From Clostridia bacterium (GTDB taxonomy: Bacteria; Bacillota_A; Clostridia; Christensenellales; Aristaeellaceae), in NCBI GenBank assembly GCA_017648805.1, contig JAGCIC010000077.1, forward strand, positions 1-6,179: 6,179 nucleotides of DNA. Reading direction: 5' to 3'. Positions 1 to 5,646 of this stretch are shown here, one piece after another. Position 1 is the stretch's first letter, and the number at the start of each line of letters is the position of its first letter. The notes beneath the pieces are model-generated. The model was given only the letters and a program-made list of their open reading frames with translations, was not told the DNA's origin and searched no databases. A program made the position numbers and the translations under genes.

Positions 1-441
1 GCCGCGGGCGACCTGTCCGCGTCCACGATAAAGGGCGTGTACGTGCTGATAAACCGCCTTGACGCGGCCCGGATAGACGTGGACAGCCTGTACGCCCGGG
101 AGGCGTTCATAGACCGGCTGAACACCGCGGACATCACAGCGAACCAGTACCTTAAGCTCGCCCTGGACGCCCAGCAGGCCACTCTGGACGAAAACACCGG
201 GCGGCTGGATACCGTGAGCCGCTATATCACGTTTTCGGCGGAGGGCATGCGGCAGAGGCAGAGCGGCAGCGTGTACTCCACTCTGGTAAACGACACGGGC
301 TTCCACATAGACCGAGAGGGCGCCGCGGGCCACCTGGCGTCCTTTGCGGGAAACGGGCTGGGCGTGGAGCAGATAACGCTGGGAGACATCAGGGCGAAAC
401 GCACGTCCACACGGGGATGGGCGTGGCAAGCTCTCGATTAA
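1..441 (+). CDS. Phage minor tail protein, C-terminal fragment (5' end outside the window)
   Basis: The frame is open from base 1 to the TAA at 439-441, giving about 146 residues; the true start lies upstream, and the internal ATG at 37 has no reason to be the start. The first 65 or so residues are polar and helix-prone (INRLDAARIDVDSLYAREAF, then NQYLKLALDAQQ), like the region before the tail end of siphophage minor structural proteins. The rest is beta-like and follows a familiar order: YITFSAEGM, a serine/threonine stretch, GFHIDREG, an alanine-rich strand, LGVEQITLGDIRA and a closing GWAWQ. That pattern is known from the ends of siphophage tail-tip or tail-associated proteins that form the base of the adsorption apparatus. 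A second tail-like gene follows on the same strand after a long gap, which supports a phage tail module. The stop codon lies inside the stem of a hairpin (436-466). The phage tail assignment is fairly safe; the precise protein class is inferred from pattern only. Confidence 0.78.
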   Translation, partial: AAGDLSASTIKGVYVLINRLDAARIDVDSLYAREAFIDRLNTADITANQYLKLALDAQQATLDENTGRLDTVSRYITFSAEGMRQRQSGSVYSTLVNDTGFHIDREGAAGHLASFAGNGLGVEQITLGDIRAKRTSTRGWAWQALD

Positions 442-466
442 AATGTATCCAAGATGCATTTTAATC
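436..466. repeat. Stem-loop 1, overlapping the tail-gene stop codon
   Basis: Arms 436-449 (gattaaaatgtatc) and 453-466 (gatgcattttaatc) pair over 14 bp, with one G-U wobble and a 3-nt loop (caa). The TAA stop of the upstream tail gene (439-441) is inside the left arm. There is no T-tract after it on the plus strand, so it is not a standard intrinsic terminator; it could protect the 3' end of the mRNA. Confidence 0.75.
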
Positions 467-470
467 AGGG

Positions 471-509
471 TAATCGTTTCGGGCGTTTGGTAAACGCCCG
501 AAACGATTA
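471..509. repeat. Stem-loop 2, perfect 18-bp inverted repeat
   Basis: Arms 471-488 (taatcgtttcgggcgttt) and 492-509 are exact reverse complements over 18 bp around a 3-nt loop (ggt). This is the longest perfect inverted repeat I found in the window. No T-run follows directly. It starts only four bases after stem-loop 1. As DNA it could extrude a cruciform; as RNA it would be a very stable hairpin. Confidence 0.85.
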
Positions 510-512
510 AGG

Positions 513-535
513 AACGGGATTTCCGCCCCGTTTTT
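513..535 (+). terminator. Possible weak terminator, alternative to stem-loop 3
   Basis: Arms 513-518 (aacggg) and 527-532 (cccgtt) pair over 6 bp around an 8-nt loop and lead into a run of five T (531-535). This is a short terminator-like hairpin for the upstream tail gene. It cannot form at the same time as the longer stem-loop at 520-554, because both use bases 527-532. Weak on its own. Confidence 0.35.
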
Positions 536-554
536 GAAAAAAACGCGGCGGAAA
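520..554. repeat. Stem-loop 3, 16-nt arms with one mismatch
   Basis: Arms 520-535 (tttccgccccgttttt) and 539-554 (aaaaacgcggcggaaa) pair at 15 of 16 positions (the mismatch is C528 with C546) around a 3-nt loop (gaa). It competes with the shorter terminator-like hairpin at 513-532, so the RNA could adopt either fold. Confidence 0.75.
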
Positions 555-561
555 CAGGGAA

Positions 562-605
562 CGCTTTTTGCTGAAAATCTGCGGATTTTCCGAGCGCAAA
601 AAGCG
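562..605. repeat. Stem-loop 4, two-part hairpin
   Basis: The outer stem pairs 562-571 (cgctttttgc) with 596-605 (gcaaaaagcg). Inside it, 573-579 (gaaaatc) pairs with 584-590 (gattttc) around the loop TGCG, leaving a small asymmetric bulge at 591-595. Both stems are perfect in themselves, 17 bp in total. Confidence 0.7.
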
Positions 606-628
606 CAGGGAAATTATCTCATCAACGG

Positions 629-662
629 AACCACGGAAAACTGATGTTTCCCGTGGTTTTTT
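629..662 (+). terminator. Stem-loop 5, intrinsic terminator with T6
   Basis: Arms 629-641 (aaccacggaaaac) and 646-658 (gtttcccgtggtt) pair at 12 of 13 positions around the loop TGAT, and the sequence then runs through six T (657-662). This is a classical factor-independent terminator for plus-strand transcription. It lies about 190 bases after the tail gene stop and would separate that transcript from the fibre gene at 949. Confidence 0.8.
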
Positions 663-730
663 ATGCGAATGCCCGAGGCATGCCGAACTTCGCAGGCAAG
701 TGCGGTATAAGGGAAGAAGAACAGGAGCGA

Positions 731-818
731 CCTCCTCCGTCAGCCATAGGCTGACACCTCCCCCTGAAGGGGAAGGCTTATACGGATTGCCACGCGGTCT
801 TCGACCGCTTGCAATGAC
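731..818. repeat. Dispersed intergenic repeat-like element
   Basis: The block has three small hairpins in a row: gtcagcc/ggctgac (739-745 and 749-755, loop ata), cccc/gggg (761-764 and 769-772), and gcggtc/gaccgc (794-799 and 803-808, loop ttc) inside a flanking attgc/gcaat pairing (786-790 and 811-815). From memory, blocks of this form (cctccgtcagcc..ggctgacacctcccc, then ggattgccacg..gcaatgacg) recur in intergenic regions of many gut Clostridia. Spurious proteins with motifs such as LTPPPEGEG are often called from them. The structure is seen directly; membership of a repeat family is recalled knowledge that needs a genome search. Its mode of spread is unknown to me. Confidence 0.6.
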
Positions 819-835
819 GCACGAAAGCATATACT
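809..835 (+). promoter_or_regulatory. Weak candidate promoter for the fibre gene
   Basis: TTGCAA (809-814) and TATACT (830-835) are separated by 15 bases, shorter than the usual 17. Because a terminator lies upstream at 629-662, the fibre gene at 949 probably needs a promoter in this area, and this is the best pair I see. The -35 half belongs to the repeat element, so the match could be incidental. Confidence 0.22.
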
Positions 836-872
836 TACCGTCTATCCGTTTCGTTCCCGCGCCGCAGGCGCT

Positions 873-907
873 CTAAAAGCTCACAGCTAAAAACTAAAAG
901 CTAACAG
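873..907. repeat. Two-copy 14-nt direct repeat, 21-nt period
   Basis: ctaaaagctcacag (873-886) and ctaaaagctaacag (894-907) match at 13 of 14 positions, with a shorter ctaaaaa between them (887-893). The repeat lies between the dispersed-repeat element and the ribosome binding site of the fibre gene. No function is evident. Confidence 0.6.
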
Positions 908-948
908 ACGACAGCTCCCCGCCGCAGATCACAGAAAGGATAAACAGT

Positions 949-2892
949 ATGCAAATCAACATTACATTGTCTAAAAATACCGCCGTCAGCACGTCCGCGT
1001 GGAACGGCACGGCTCACGAGCACGTGGAATACGCGGGCGGGCTGCAGCGGGTGTACGACACCTACACTTACTCCGCGCCGGACGTTATATCGGACGACAC
1101 CGTGACCGTGACGGTGCCGTCTTCCTTAAGCGGCGTTTCCTTCGTTTCGGCGCATCTGGCATACGACGTGACCCAGACCCAGTCCGGCGGTTCCCGTACG
1201 CTCCAATTCGCGGACACGGGCAAAAACGTTACCGACGCGGCGATACTTGCGCGGCTCAGGGCGGGGGACACGTCCTTCAGGATCAAGTTTTACTTCCGCG
1301 CGGCGGGCGGAACGGGGAGCAGCGGCACTCATTACGCCACCTGCACATGGAAAAACCTGCTCCTCGCCGCCGAATACACTCCCGGCAGCAGGATACACGG
1401 CTGCACTGCGGCGCCGGACGGCACCGAGATCTGCTACGGCCTGGACGCGGACAGCCTGGCGCAGGGGGAGTCCATGCCCGTCAGGATCAGCTTTACAGCG
1501 AAACGCGCGGTGGCGGGCGTGACGTTTTCGGTCTCGGGCAGCGCGGGTGGCGGCGGGAGCGTAACGGCGGACATGACCGCTTCCGCGGGCGGCGCGTGGG
1601 ACAATACGTTTTCCTTCACCCTGCCCGAAACGGACGCTTCCCTCTGGACGGAGCGGGTGGGCGCCTCAGCCGATATTTGCATACTCATATCCTACGCGGA
1701 CGGCACTTCGGCTTCGGCGGGGCCCGTTTCCACAGTGCTCAGGCTGGTGAGGGAACGGCTTGAGCCCGCGCTTTCCCTGGATTTCACGGACACGGCGGGG
1801 ATATACGCCGCTTACGGCGTGTACGTGCAGAACCGTTCCTCGCTCACCGCTTTGCCTTCGGTCACCCTTGATACGGGGGCAGACCAAAACAACTCCGTCG
1901 CGGCGATGAGCCTGCTTTTCGGCGGGAGCGCGTACGGCGCGGCGGGCAATTTCATAGACATAGGCACGGTGACTTCGGACGGGGCGGTGCCGTGGACGCT
2001 CACGGTCACGGACAGCTACGGCATGACGGGCACCCTTTCGGGCACGCTTCCGGTCACCTCCTGGAGCCCGCCGTTTTTAAGCGGCATAGAGCCGGAAAGG
2101 TACTCTTCGGGCGTGGACACGGGCGGAAACCCCGTGTATTACCCCGACGACGGGGGCACGGACATCCACGTGAGCCTTTCGGGCGGCGTGAGTCCCGTGA
2201 ACGGCCAAAACGCCTGGACACTCACCATGTCCGCCACCGACGGCACGGATACCTTCACCCGCACGCTCATAACCGGCGCGGACGGATGCGCGATAAGCCT
2301 TGACAGGGACCGGGGCGTGTTTGACGCGCGGCTCTCCGCGCAAAGCGACTGGGCGGTCACGCTGACGCTCTCGGACGGCTTTGCTTCCTCGGTATACGAC
2401 GGCATCGTGATACCCCGGGCGGGCGCGATATTCAACATTGAAAACACGGGAGTTGCGGTGGGCATGCGCTCCACGGGCACCCTGGCACAGCCCCTGTTCC
2501 AGGTGGCGTATCCCGCGGAGCTGGCGGGTATAAGCAAACTGGGCGGAAAAAAGTACGACACGGGCTGGGTTGACCTGTCCGGATACGCGGATACCTCCAA
2601 GATCAGCATCCGCGACGGCCGCTTCCACGCCCGGAGAATAGGCAGCACCGTGCATCTGTACCTGGGCGTCACATCCAAACAGACGATCAGCGCCTCCACC
2701 TGGGTGGCGGTGTCTTCGGCGATACCCGAAGAGTTCCGCCCGAGCCAGGAGACCTTCGCGGCGAGCTACAGCCAGACGCCGGGCGGGTACATGGGGGTCA
2801 CCGCAAGCGGGCTCATACGGCTCAGGAACCAGACGGGCGGACAGACGTCGTCCGGGTTCTGGGTGTACTGTATGGGGTCGTACACGGTCTGA
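949..2892 (+). CDS. Phage tail-fibre / receptor-binding-like protein (647 aa)
   Basis: The ATG at 949 follows AGAAAGGA (933-940) by eight bases, a good start. The protein is rich in Gly, Ser, Thr and Ala with alternating beta strands and no signal peptide or membrane segment, as expected for an elongated phage fibre. Residues 1-145 form a beta domain ending in FRIKFYFRAAGG..THYATCTWKNL. Residues 150-370 look like repeated Ig-like strands ending in TLPVTSWSPP. Residues 370-510 contain WTLTMSATDGTDTF and WAVTLTLSDGF and close with IFNIENTGVAVGM, a hinge resembling the TGV-x-G motif of siphophage receptor-binding proteins (DUF859-like; from memory). After a linker (LGGKKYDTGWVDLSGY), residues 550-647 form a C-terminal domain with VHLYLGV, IPEEFRP and GFWVYCMGSYTV, resembling tip domains of lactococcal-type baseplate proteins. 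It probably binds the host surface. The terminator upstream suggests separate transcription. Phage-fibre role likely; exact family and receptor unknown. Confidence 0.85.
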   Translation: MQINITLSKNTAVSTSAWNGTAHEHVEYAGGLQRVYDTYTYSAPDVISDDTVTVTVPSSLSGVSFVSAHLAYDVTQTQSGGSRTLQFADTGKNVTDAAILARLRAGDTSFRIKFYFRAAGGTGSSGTHYATCTWKNLLLAAEYTPGSRIHGCTAAPDGTEICYGLDADSLAQGESMPVRISFTAKRAVAGVTFSVSGSAGGGGSVTADMTASAGGAWDNTFSFTLPETDASLWTERVGASADICILISYADGTSASAGPVSTVLRLVRERLEPALSLDFTDTAGIYAAYGVYVQNRSSLTALPSVTLDTGADQNNSVAAMSLLFGGSAYGAAGNFIDIGTVTSDGAVPWTLTVTDSYGMTGTLSGTLPVTSWSPPFLSGIEPERYSSGVDTGGNPVYYPDDGGTDIHVSLSGGVSPVNGQNAWTLTMSATDGTDTFTRTLITGADGCAISLDRDRGVFDARLSAQSDWAVTLTLSDGFASSVYDGIVIPRAGAIFNIENTGVAVGMRSTGTLAQPLFQVAYPAELAGISKLGGKKYDTGWVDLSGYADTSKISIRDGRFHARRIGSTVHLYLGVTSKQTISASTWVAVSSAIPEEFRPSQETFAASYSQTPGGYMGVTASGLIRLRNQTGGQTSSGFWVYCMGSYTV

Positions 2893-2929
2893 ACCGGGCA
2901 CCTGTCAGCCGCGCCGGCAGACAAAAGGC

Positions 2930-2964
2930 AAAAAGACTGCCGCGGCAGAACAGCCGCGGCAGTC
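2930..2964 (-). terminator. Intrinsic terminator of the membrane hydrolase gene
   Basis: Arms 2935-2946 (gactgccgcggc) and 2953-2964 are exact reverse complements over 12 GC-rich base pairs around a 6-nt loop (agaaca). Read on the minus strand, the hairpin is followed at once by five T (2934-2930), 22 bases after the stop of the gene ending at 2987. On the plus strand no T-run follows, so it would act only partly, if at all, for the fibre gene that converges on it. Confidence 0.9.
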
Positions 2965-2986
2965 CGTACGAGCCCGCCTTACGTGC

Positions 2987-4918
2987 TTACATGAAGAACG
3001 CGATGTCGCTGATGTGACGGGTGATGGTGGTGGCCATCAGGGTCATGACGGTGGCGTTGGTTATGGCGCCGATCCAGATGTTGCCTGTCTTCTTATAGAA
3101 GAAGCGGTTGGCGATGCCGATCAGGATCATGGGCGCGAAGATGTTCCACGCGAATATGGAAGGATCGCCGCTGGTGTAGAGCACGTTGCCCGTCTTAAAC
3201 AGGTGAGCGTAGTTGACTATGGTCAGGATAAGTATGGGCAGCAGGTTCGCCAGCGTCACGAACAGGGTGGTTACCCACTCAGGCACGTCGCGGAAGCGGG
3301 CGCGGTTGTTGAGCATTGCGTTGGGGATCAGGAACAACAGCCAGAAGGGCAGGTATTTGGTGAGCACCTCGGGCAGCCAGATCAGCCTGGGCACGCCCAC
3401 CGCGTACACGGAGATGCCGAAGTTCACGTCGAACACGTGGAAGGCGACGATCTGGGGAATGTAGACCAGAAGCACCAGCAGGGCGCAGAAGCCTACCGTC
3501 TTCATAAACTCGCCGAAACCGCTTATCCTGCCGGTGGCGAAGGCGCTTTGCACCTCTATGCCGTCCTTGCAATAGCACAGCTTCTTTACGAACCAGTTCA
3601 CGAATATCAGCCCAAAGGCCACCAGGCCGCTGGCCATGGTGTACCAGGCCAGGCCGCTCACTACGGGCGTGATTATGTTCTCGCTTATAAGGGCGTCGCC
3701 CCGGTTAAAGCAGGGGAAGTACATCACGTACGCCAGTATGCACAGGGGCACGAAGGTGATTATAAGGGGGATGATCTCCTTAAAGCTCTTGAGCCTGGGC
3801 AGCTCATTGCCCTCGGGCGCCTTGTGCAGCAGGGAACTGAAGGCCTTGGTCTTCAGCAGCGCCGCGCCGAACACGAATATGGAGGCAAAGAAGCCCAGCA
3901 GGCCCAGCGTCTGGAAAAAAGCGCCCCAGCCCCACACCATCGAGGAGGAGGCGATGTACTTGGCGCCCGCGGGCACGCCGAAGGCGGCGTAGAAGAAGTC
4001 TACGGTTATGGAACCGACCTCGTTGGAAATGACGGCGCTGGGATGGGTCACCTTGGGCAGGTAAAGGATCACGGCGGTGTCCGTGCTCAGCTTTTCGCCG
4101 GGCGCGGGCGTTTCGATCTTACCTTCGCCGTTATAGTACTCGCCCAGGGGCGCGGGGGCGCCGGGCTCCAGCTGGCCGGGAGCGAAGCCGTTGAATATGA
4201 TGGTCTGCATGTCGAAGCCGAAACTGCCCATCTCCTCGTATTCGCCCATCGGCACGCCCAAAAGCAGGCCGCTCTTGTCGGGCAGCTGCATGGACAGCAG
4301 GAACGCGGACAGAGCGCCGGCGGAGCAACAGTAGGCATCTATGTGCTTCTTGGAGCCTTCCACGTTCATCATCTGAATGGCGTAGCCTATGGCAAGGTCG
4401 CCCGCGCTGTGGCCAACTGCGCCCACCTGCTCCTCGTCCACGCAGCCCAGGCTCATGGCGTATTCGATAGCGGCAGCCACGCACTCGGTGTTGCCCTTGC
4501 CCCAGCCGGTCTCGTCCTGCAGGGACACGTCACTGCGGCCGTGGCCCGCCAGGTCGACGGCTACCACCACGAAGCCGCGGCGGGACAGCTCAACGAAGTT
4601 CATCAGCTGCATTTCCTTGGAGTTGTTCCAGCCGTGGGCGCACACGATGCAGGGCGCGGGATTGTCAACGGTGGCGTTTTTGGGAGTGTATACCGCCAGG
4701 CTGATCTGGCCGTCACTGCCCTTGGACAGGGTGGGACCCAGGTCCTTGCCGTACTTGGCATTGTTATTGTTGATCATTGCCACCAGCTCGTTCATTGAGC
4801 AGGTGACTACTTCCTGCTTCACGCTCAAGCCGCTGGTCTGCACGAAATAGCTGCCCAGCATGCTCACAAGCTCTGCGGCGATGACCAGTATCACGGCGAT
4901 AAGTGTTTTCTTCTTCAT
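2987..4918 (-). CDS. Membrane-anchored alpha/beta hydrolase with polytopic C-terminal domain (643 aa)
   Basis: The ATG (4918-4916) is preceded by AGAGG (4930-4926) with seven bases between, supporting this start. A lysine-rich N-terminus and a hydrophobic segment (residues 5-27) form a signal anchor. An alpha/beta-hydrolase domain (about 70-300) shows CAHGW at 94-97 (oxyanion region), VDLAGHGRSD at 121-130 and the nucleophile elbow GHSAG at 169-173, with Ser171 as nucleophile. His292 in KVTHPS is the likely catalytic His; I could not place the acid with confidence. About eight hydrophobic spans follow (roughly 331-355, 382-401, 416-442, 472-494, 510-535, 548-571, 588-606, 612-632), ending in TGNIWIGAITNATV, loosely like the last segment of CPBP-type membrane proteases but without its histidine. 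The hydrolase domain should face outside. Substrate unknown; an esterase, lipase or peptidase role is possible. It has its own promoter and terminator and opposes its phage-like neighbours, so it may be a host or cargo gene. Confidence 0.92.
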   Translation of the reverse strand: MKKKTLIAVILVIAAELVSMLGSYFVQTSGLSVKQEVVTCSMNELVAMINNNNAKYGKDLGPTLSKGSDGQISLAVYTPKNATVDNPAPCIVCAHGWNNSKEMQLMNFVELSRRGFVVVAVDLAGHGRSDVSLQDETGWGKGNTECVAAAIEYAMSLGCVDEEQVGAVGHSAGDLAIGYAIQMMNVEGSKKHIDAYCCSAGALSAFLLSMQLPDKSGLLLGVPMGEYEEMGSFGFDMQTIIFNGFAPGQLEPGAPAPLGEYYNGEGKIETPAPGEKLSTDTAVILYLPKVTHPSAVISNEVGSITVDFFYAAFGVPAGAKYIASSSMVWGWGAFFQTLGLLGFFASIFVFGAALLKTKAFSSLLHKAPEGNELPRLKSFKEIIPLIITFVPLCILAYVMYFPCFNRGDALISENIITPVVSGLAWYTMASGLVAFGLIFVNWFVKKLCYCKDGIEVQSAFATGRISGFGEFMKTVGFCALLVLLVYIPQIVAFHVFDVNFGISVYAVGVPRLIWLPEVLTKYLPFWLLFLIPNAMLNNRARFRDVPEWVTTLFVTLANLLPILILTIVNYAHLFKTGNVLYTSGDPSIFAWNIFAPMILIGIANRFFYKKTGNIWIGAITNATVMTLMATTITRHISDIAFFM

Positions 4919-5009
4919 TGGGAGACCTCTTTTCTTTTAAGAAATCTGTTGCGGGGGAAACCGGATATCTGTCGGTTCTCGGCCGGCAAAACGAGAGCGC
5001 ACCCCTCCC

Positions 5010-5039
5010 TTGGATTGTTATTTTTTAGCAAAGTATAAG
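5010..5039 (+). promoter_or_regulatory. Candidate promoter for the wall-hydrolase gene
   Basis: TTGGAT (5010-5015) and TATAAG (5034-5039) are separated by 18 bases. Transcription would start near 5046 and give a leader of about 100 bases to the ATG at 5143. The -10 box overlaps the -10 box of the opposite-strand promoter at 5038-5043, so the two promoters could interfere. The -35 match is modest. Confidence 0.33.
5020..5032. repeat. 13-nt direct repeat, copy 1
   Basis: attttttagcaaa at 5020-5032 recurs in the same orientation at 5927-5939, flanking the wall-hydrolase gene about 0.9 kb apart. It overlaps the promoter region. A short A/T-rich match like this can arise by chance in about 6 kb, so an attachment-site reading is speculative. 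Confidence 0.4.
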
Positions 5040-5066
5040 TTTACTCCCCTTGCGGGCTGCTGTCAA
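5038..5066 (-). promoter_or_regulatory. Near-consensus promoter of the membrane hydrolase gene
   Basis: On the minus strand TTGACA (5066-5061) is followed after exactly 17 bases by TAAACT (5043-5038), a near-perfect housekeeping sigma-factor promoter. Transcription would begin around 5031 and leave a leader of roughly 110 bases before the ATG at 4918. I saw no riboswitch-like fold in that leader. A second -10-like box, TATACT (5037-5032), lies next to it but would make the spacing 23 bases. Confidence 0.7.
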
Positions 5067-5142
5067 TAGCGGCAAATGAAAAAAAGCTCACCCGGCGAGG
5101 GACACACAAAACATAAAAACACGGTATGCAAAGGAGACGATC

Positions 5143-5646
5143 ATGGAAACCATTCGTAAAGGCAGCAGGGGCGACGCGGTCAGGCTGCTGCAGGAGATAC
5201 TGAACACATTGGGGTACGAGTGCGGAAAAACGGACGGGATATTCGGCAAAAACACGCTTTCGGCGGTTAAGAAATACCAGGCGGACAACGGCCTTGAGGC
5301 GGACGGCATAGCCGGTCCGCTCACGTGGGGCAGCACTGCTCGGCGAGGAGACGGCGGCCAAACCGGTCTTGCCGCAGGTCCGGCCCCCGGACTACAAGCA
5401 GTACGATCCCCGCTGGGCGGGGAAGATGTACTCTTCCCACGGGGACAAAACGCAGACGATGAAGTCTTCCGGCTGCGGGCCCACCGCCATGGCGGACGTT
5501 GCGGCGGCGCTGGTCGACGGCTCGGTCACTCCGCCCGTACTTGCGGACAGGGCGCTGGTCTGGGGCGACCGAACCCATTCGAGCGGGACCGCCTGGTCGT
5601 TTTTCAAACACGTTTCGCAGGCGTATCCCTTCGGCAGATACCTTAA
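5143..5646 (+). CDS. Peptidoglycan-binding domain; first part of a frameshifted wall hydrolase
   Basis: The ATG at 5143 follows AAGGAG (5131-5136) by six bases, an excellent start. Residues 1-62 form a complete PG_binding_1 domain: IRKGSRGDAVRLLQEIL, LGYECGKTDGIFG, a helix with AVKKYQADNGL, and ADGIAGPLTW. This three-helix fold holds hydrolases on the cell wall of many bacterial and phage lysins. After Trp62 (codon 5326-5328) the frame reads into GC-rich nonsense and stops only at 5646. The next frame instead continues AALLGEE, a normal end for this domain, and leads into a C39-like peptidase. Dropping one G from the run at 5327-5330 gives one protein of 241 residues ending at 5869. The coding sense of 5329-5646 in this frame is therefore probably not real. 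The intact gene would be a lysin or cell-wall hydrolase. Confidence 0.82.
   Translation: METIRKGSRGDAVRLLQEILNTLGYECGKTDGIFGKNTLSAVKKYQADNGLEADGIAGPLTWGSTARRGDGGQTGLAAGPAPGLQAVRSPLGGEDVLFPRGQNADDEVFRLRAHRHGGRCGGAGRRLGHSARTCGQGAGLGRPNPFERDRLVVFQTRFAGVSLRQIP
5327..5330 (+). other. Frameshift site in a G4 run
   Basis: Bases 5327-5330 are GGGG after ACGT. With three G the codons become TGG GCA GCA CTG CTC GGC GAG GAG, giving W-AALLGEE, the expected end of a PG_binding_1 domain, and the frame joins the peptidase domain without a gap. With four G the frame is lost. One extra base in a homopolymer fits either a real mutation or a sequencing or assembly error. There is no canonical slippery heptamer, and a +1-type shift would be needed, so programmed frameshifting is unlikely. 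Confidence 0.8.

Larger units (their letters stand above)
442..948. other. Gene-free gap of about 500 bases, rich in structured repeats
   Basis: No convincing gene lies here. Open frames exist on both strands (568-876 plus, 507-830 minus), but they run straight through stem-loops and a repeat element, have no good ribosome binding site and encode low-complexity, repeat-derived peptides. The gap holds five stem-loops (436-662), a dispersed-repeat-like element (about 731-818), and a short direct repeat (873-907). The stretch 663-730 shows nothing I can name. The last bases, 933-940 (AGAAAGGA), are the ribosome binding site of the downstream fibre gene. Confidence 0.8.

Noticed and set aside
436..605. 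Hairpins after a tail gene as part of a diversity-generating retroelement
   Set aside because: Such systems have a cruciform-forming hairpin after the variable repeat, but no template repeat, reverse transcriptase or C-type-lectin-like end is seen here. The gene simply ends in an ordinary tail-protein C-terminus.
436..662. CRISPR array
   Set aside because: The stem-loops differ in sequence and spacing; there are no repeated units separated by spacers.
507..830. A 107-residue open frame on the minus strand in the same gap
   Set aside because: Same reason: it is the reverse reading of the terminator and the repeat element, with no start signal.
568..876. A 102-residue open frame in the gap before the fibre gene
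   Set aside because: It runs through stem-loops 4 and 5 and the dispersed-repeat-like element, has no ribosome binding site and yields repeat-derived peptides (LTPPPEGEG) of a type known as spurious.
2077..2901. A 274-residue open frame on the minus strand, antisense to the fibre gene
   Set aside because: The translation is Arg/Ala/His-rich with no recognisable motif; the plus-strand frame explains the sequence.
3014..4798. A 594-residue open frame on the plus strand, antisense to the membrane hydrolase
   Set aside because: It mirrors the real gene in GC-rich DNA. Its translation is rich in His, Gly, Gln and Val without domain structure, and it has no sensible start signal, while the minus-strand frame has a clear fold, ribosome binding site, promoter and terminator.
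5327..5330. Programmed ribosomal frameshift in the wall-hydrolase gene
   Set aside because: No canonical slippery heptamer and no obvious stimulatory stem; the required shift is in the +1 sense, and phage lysins are not known to me to use one.
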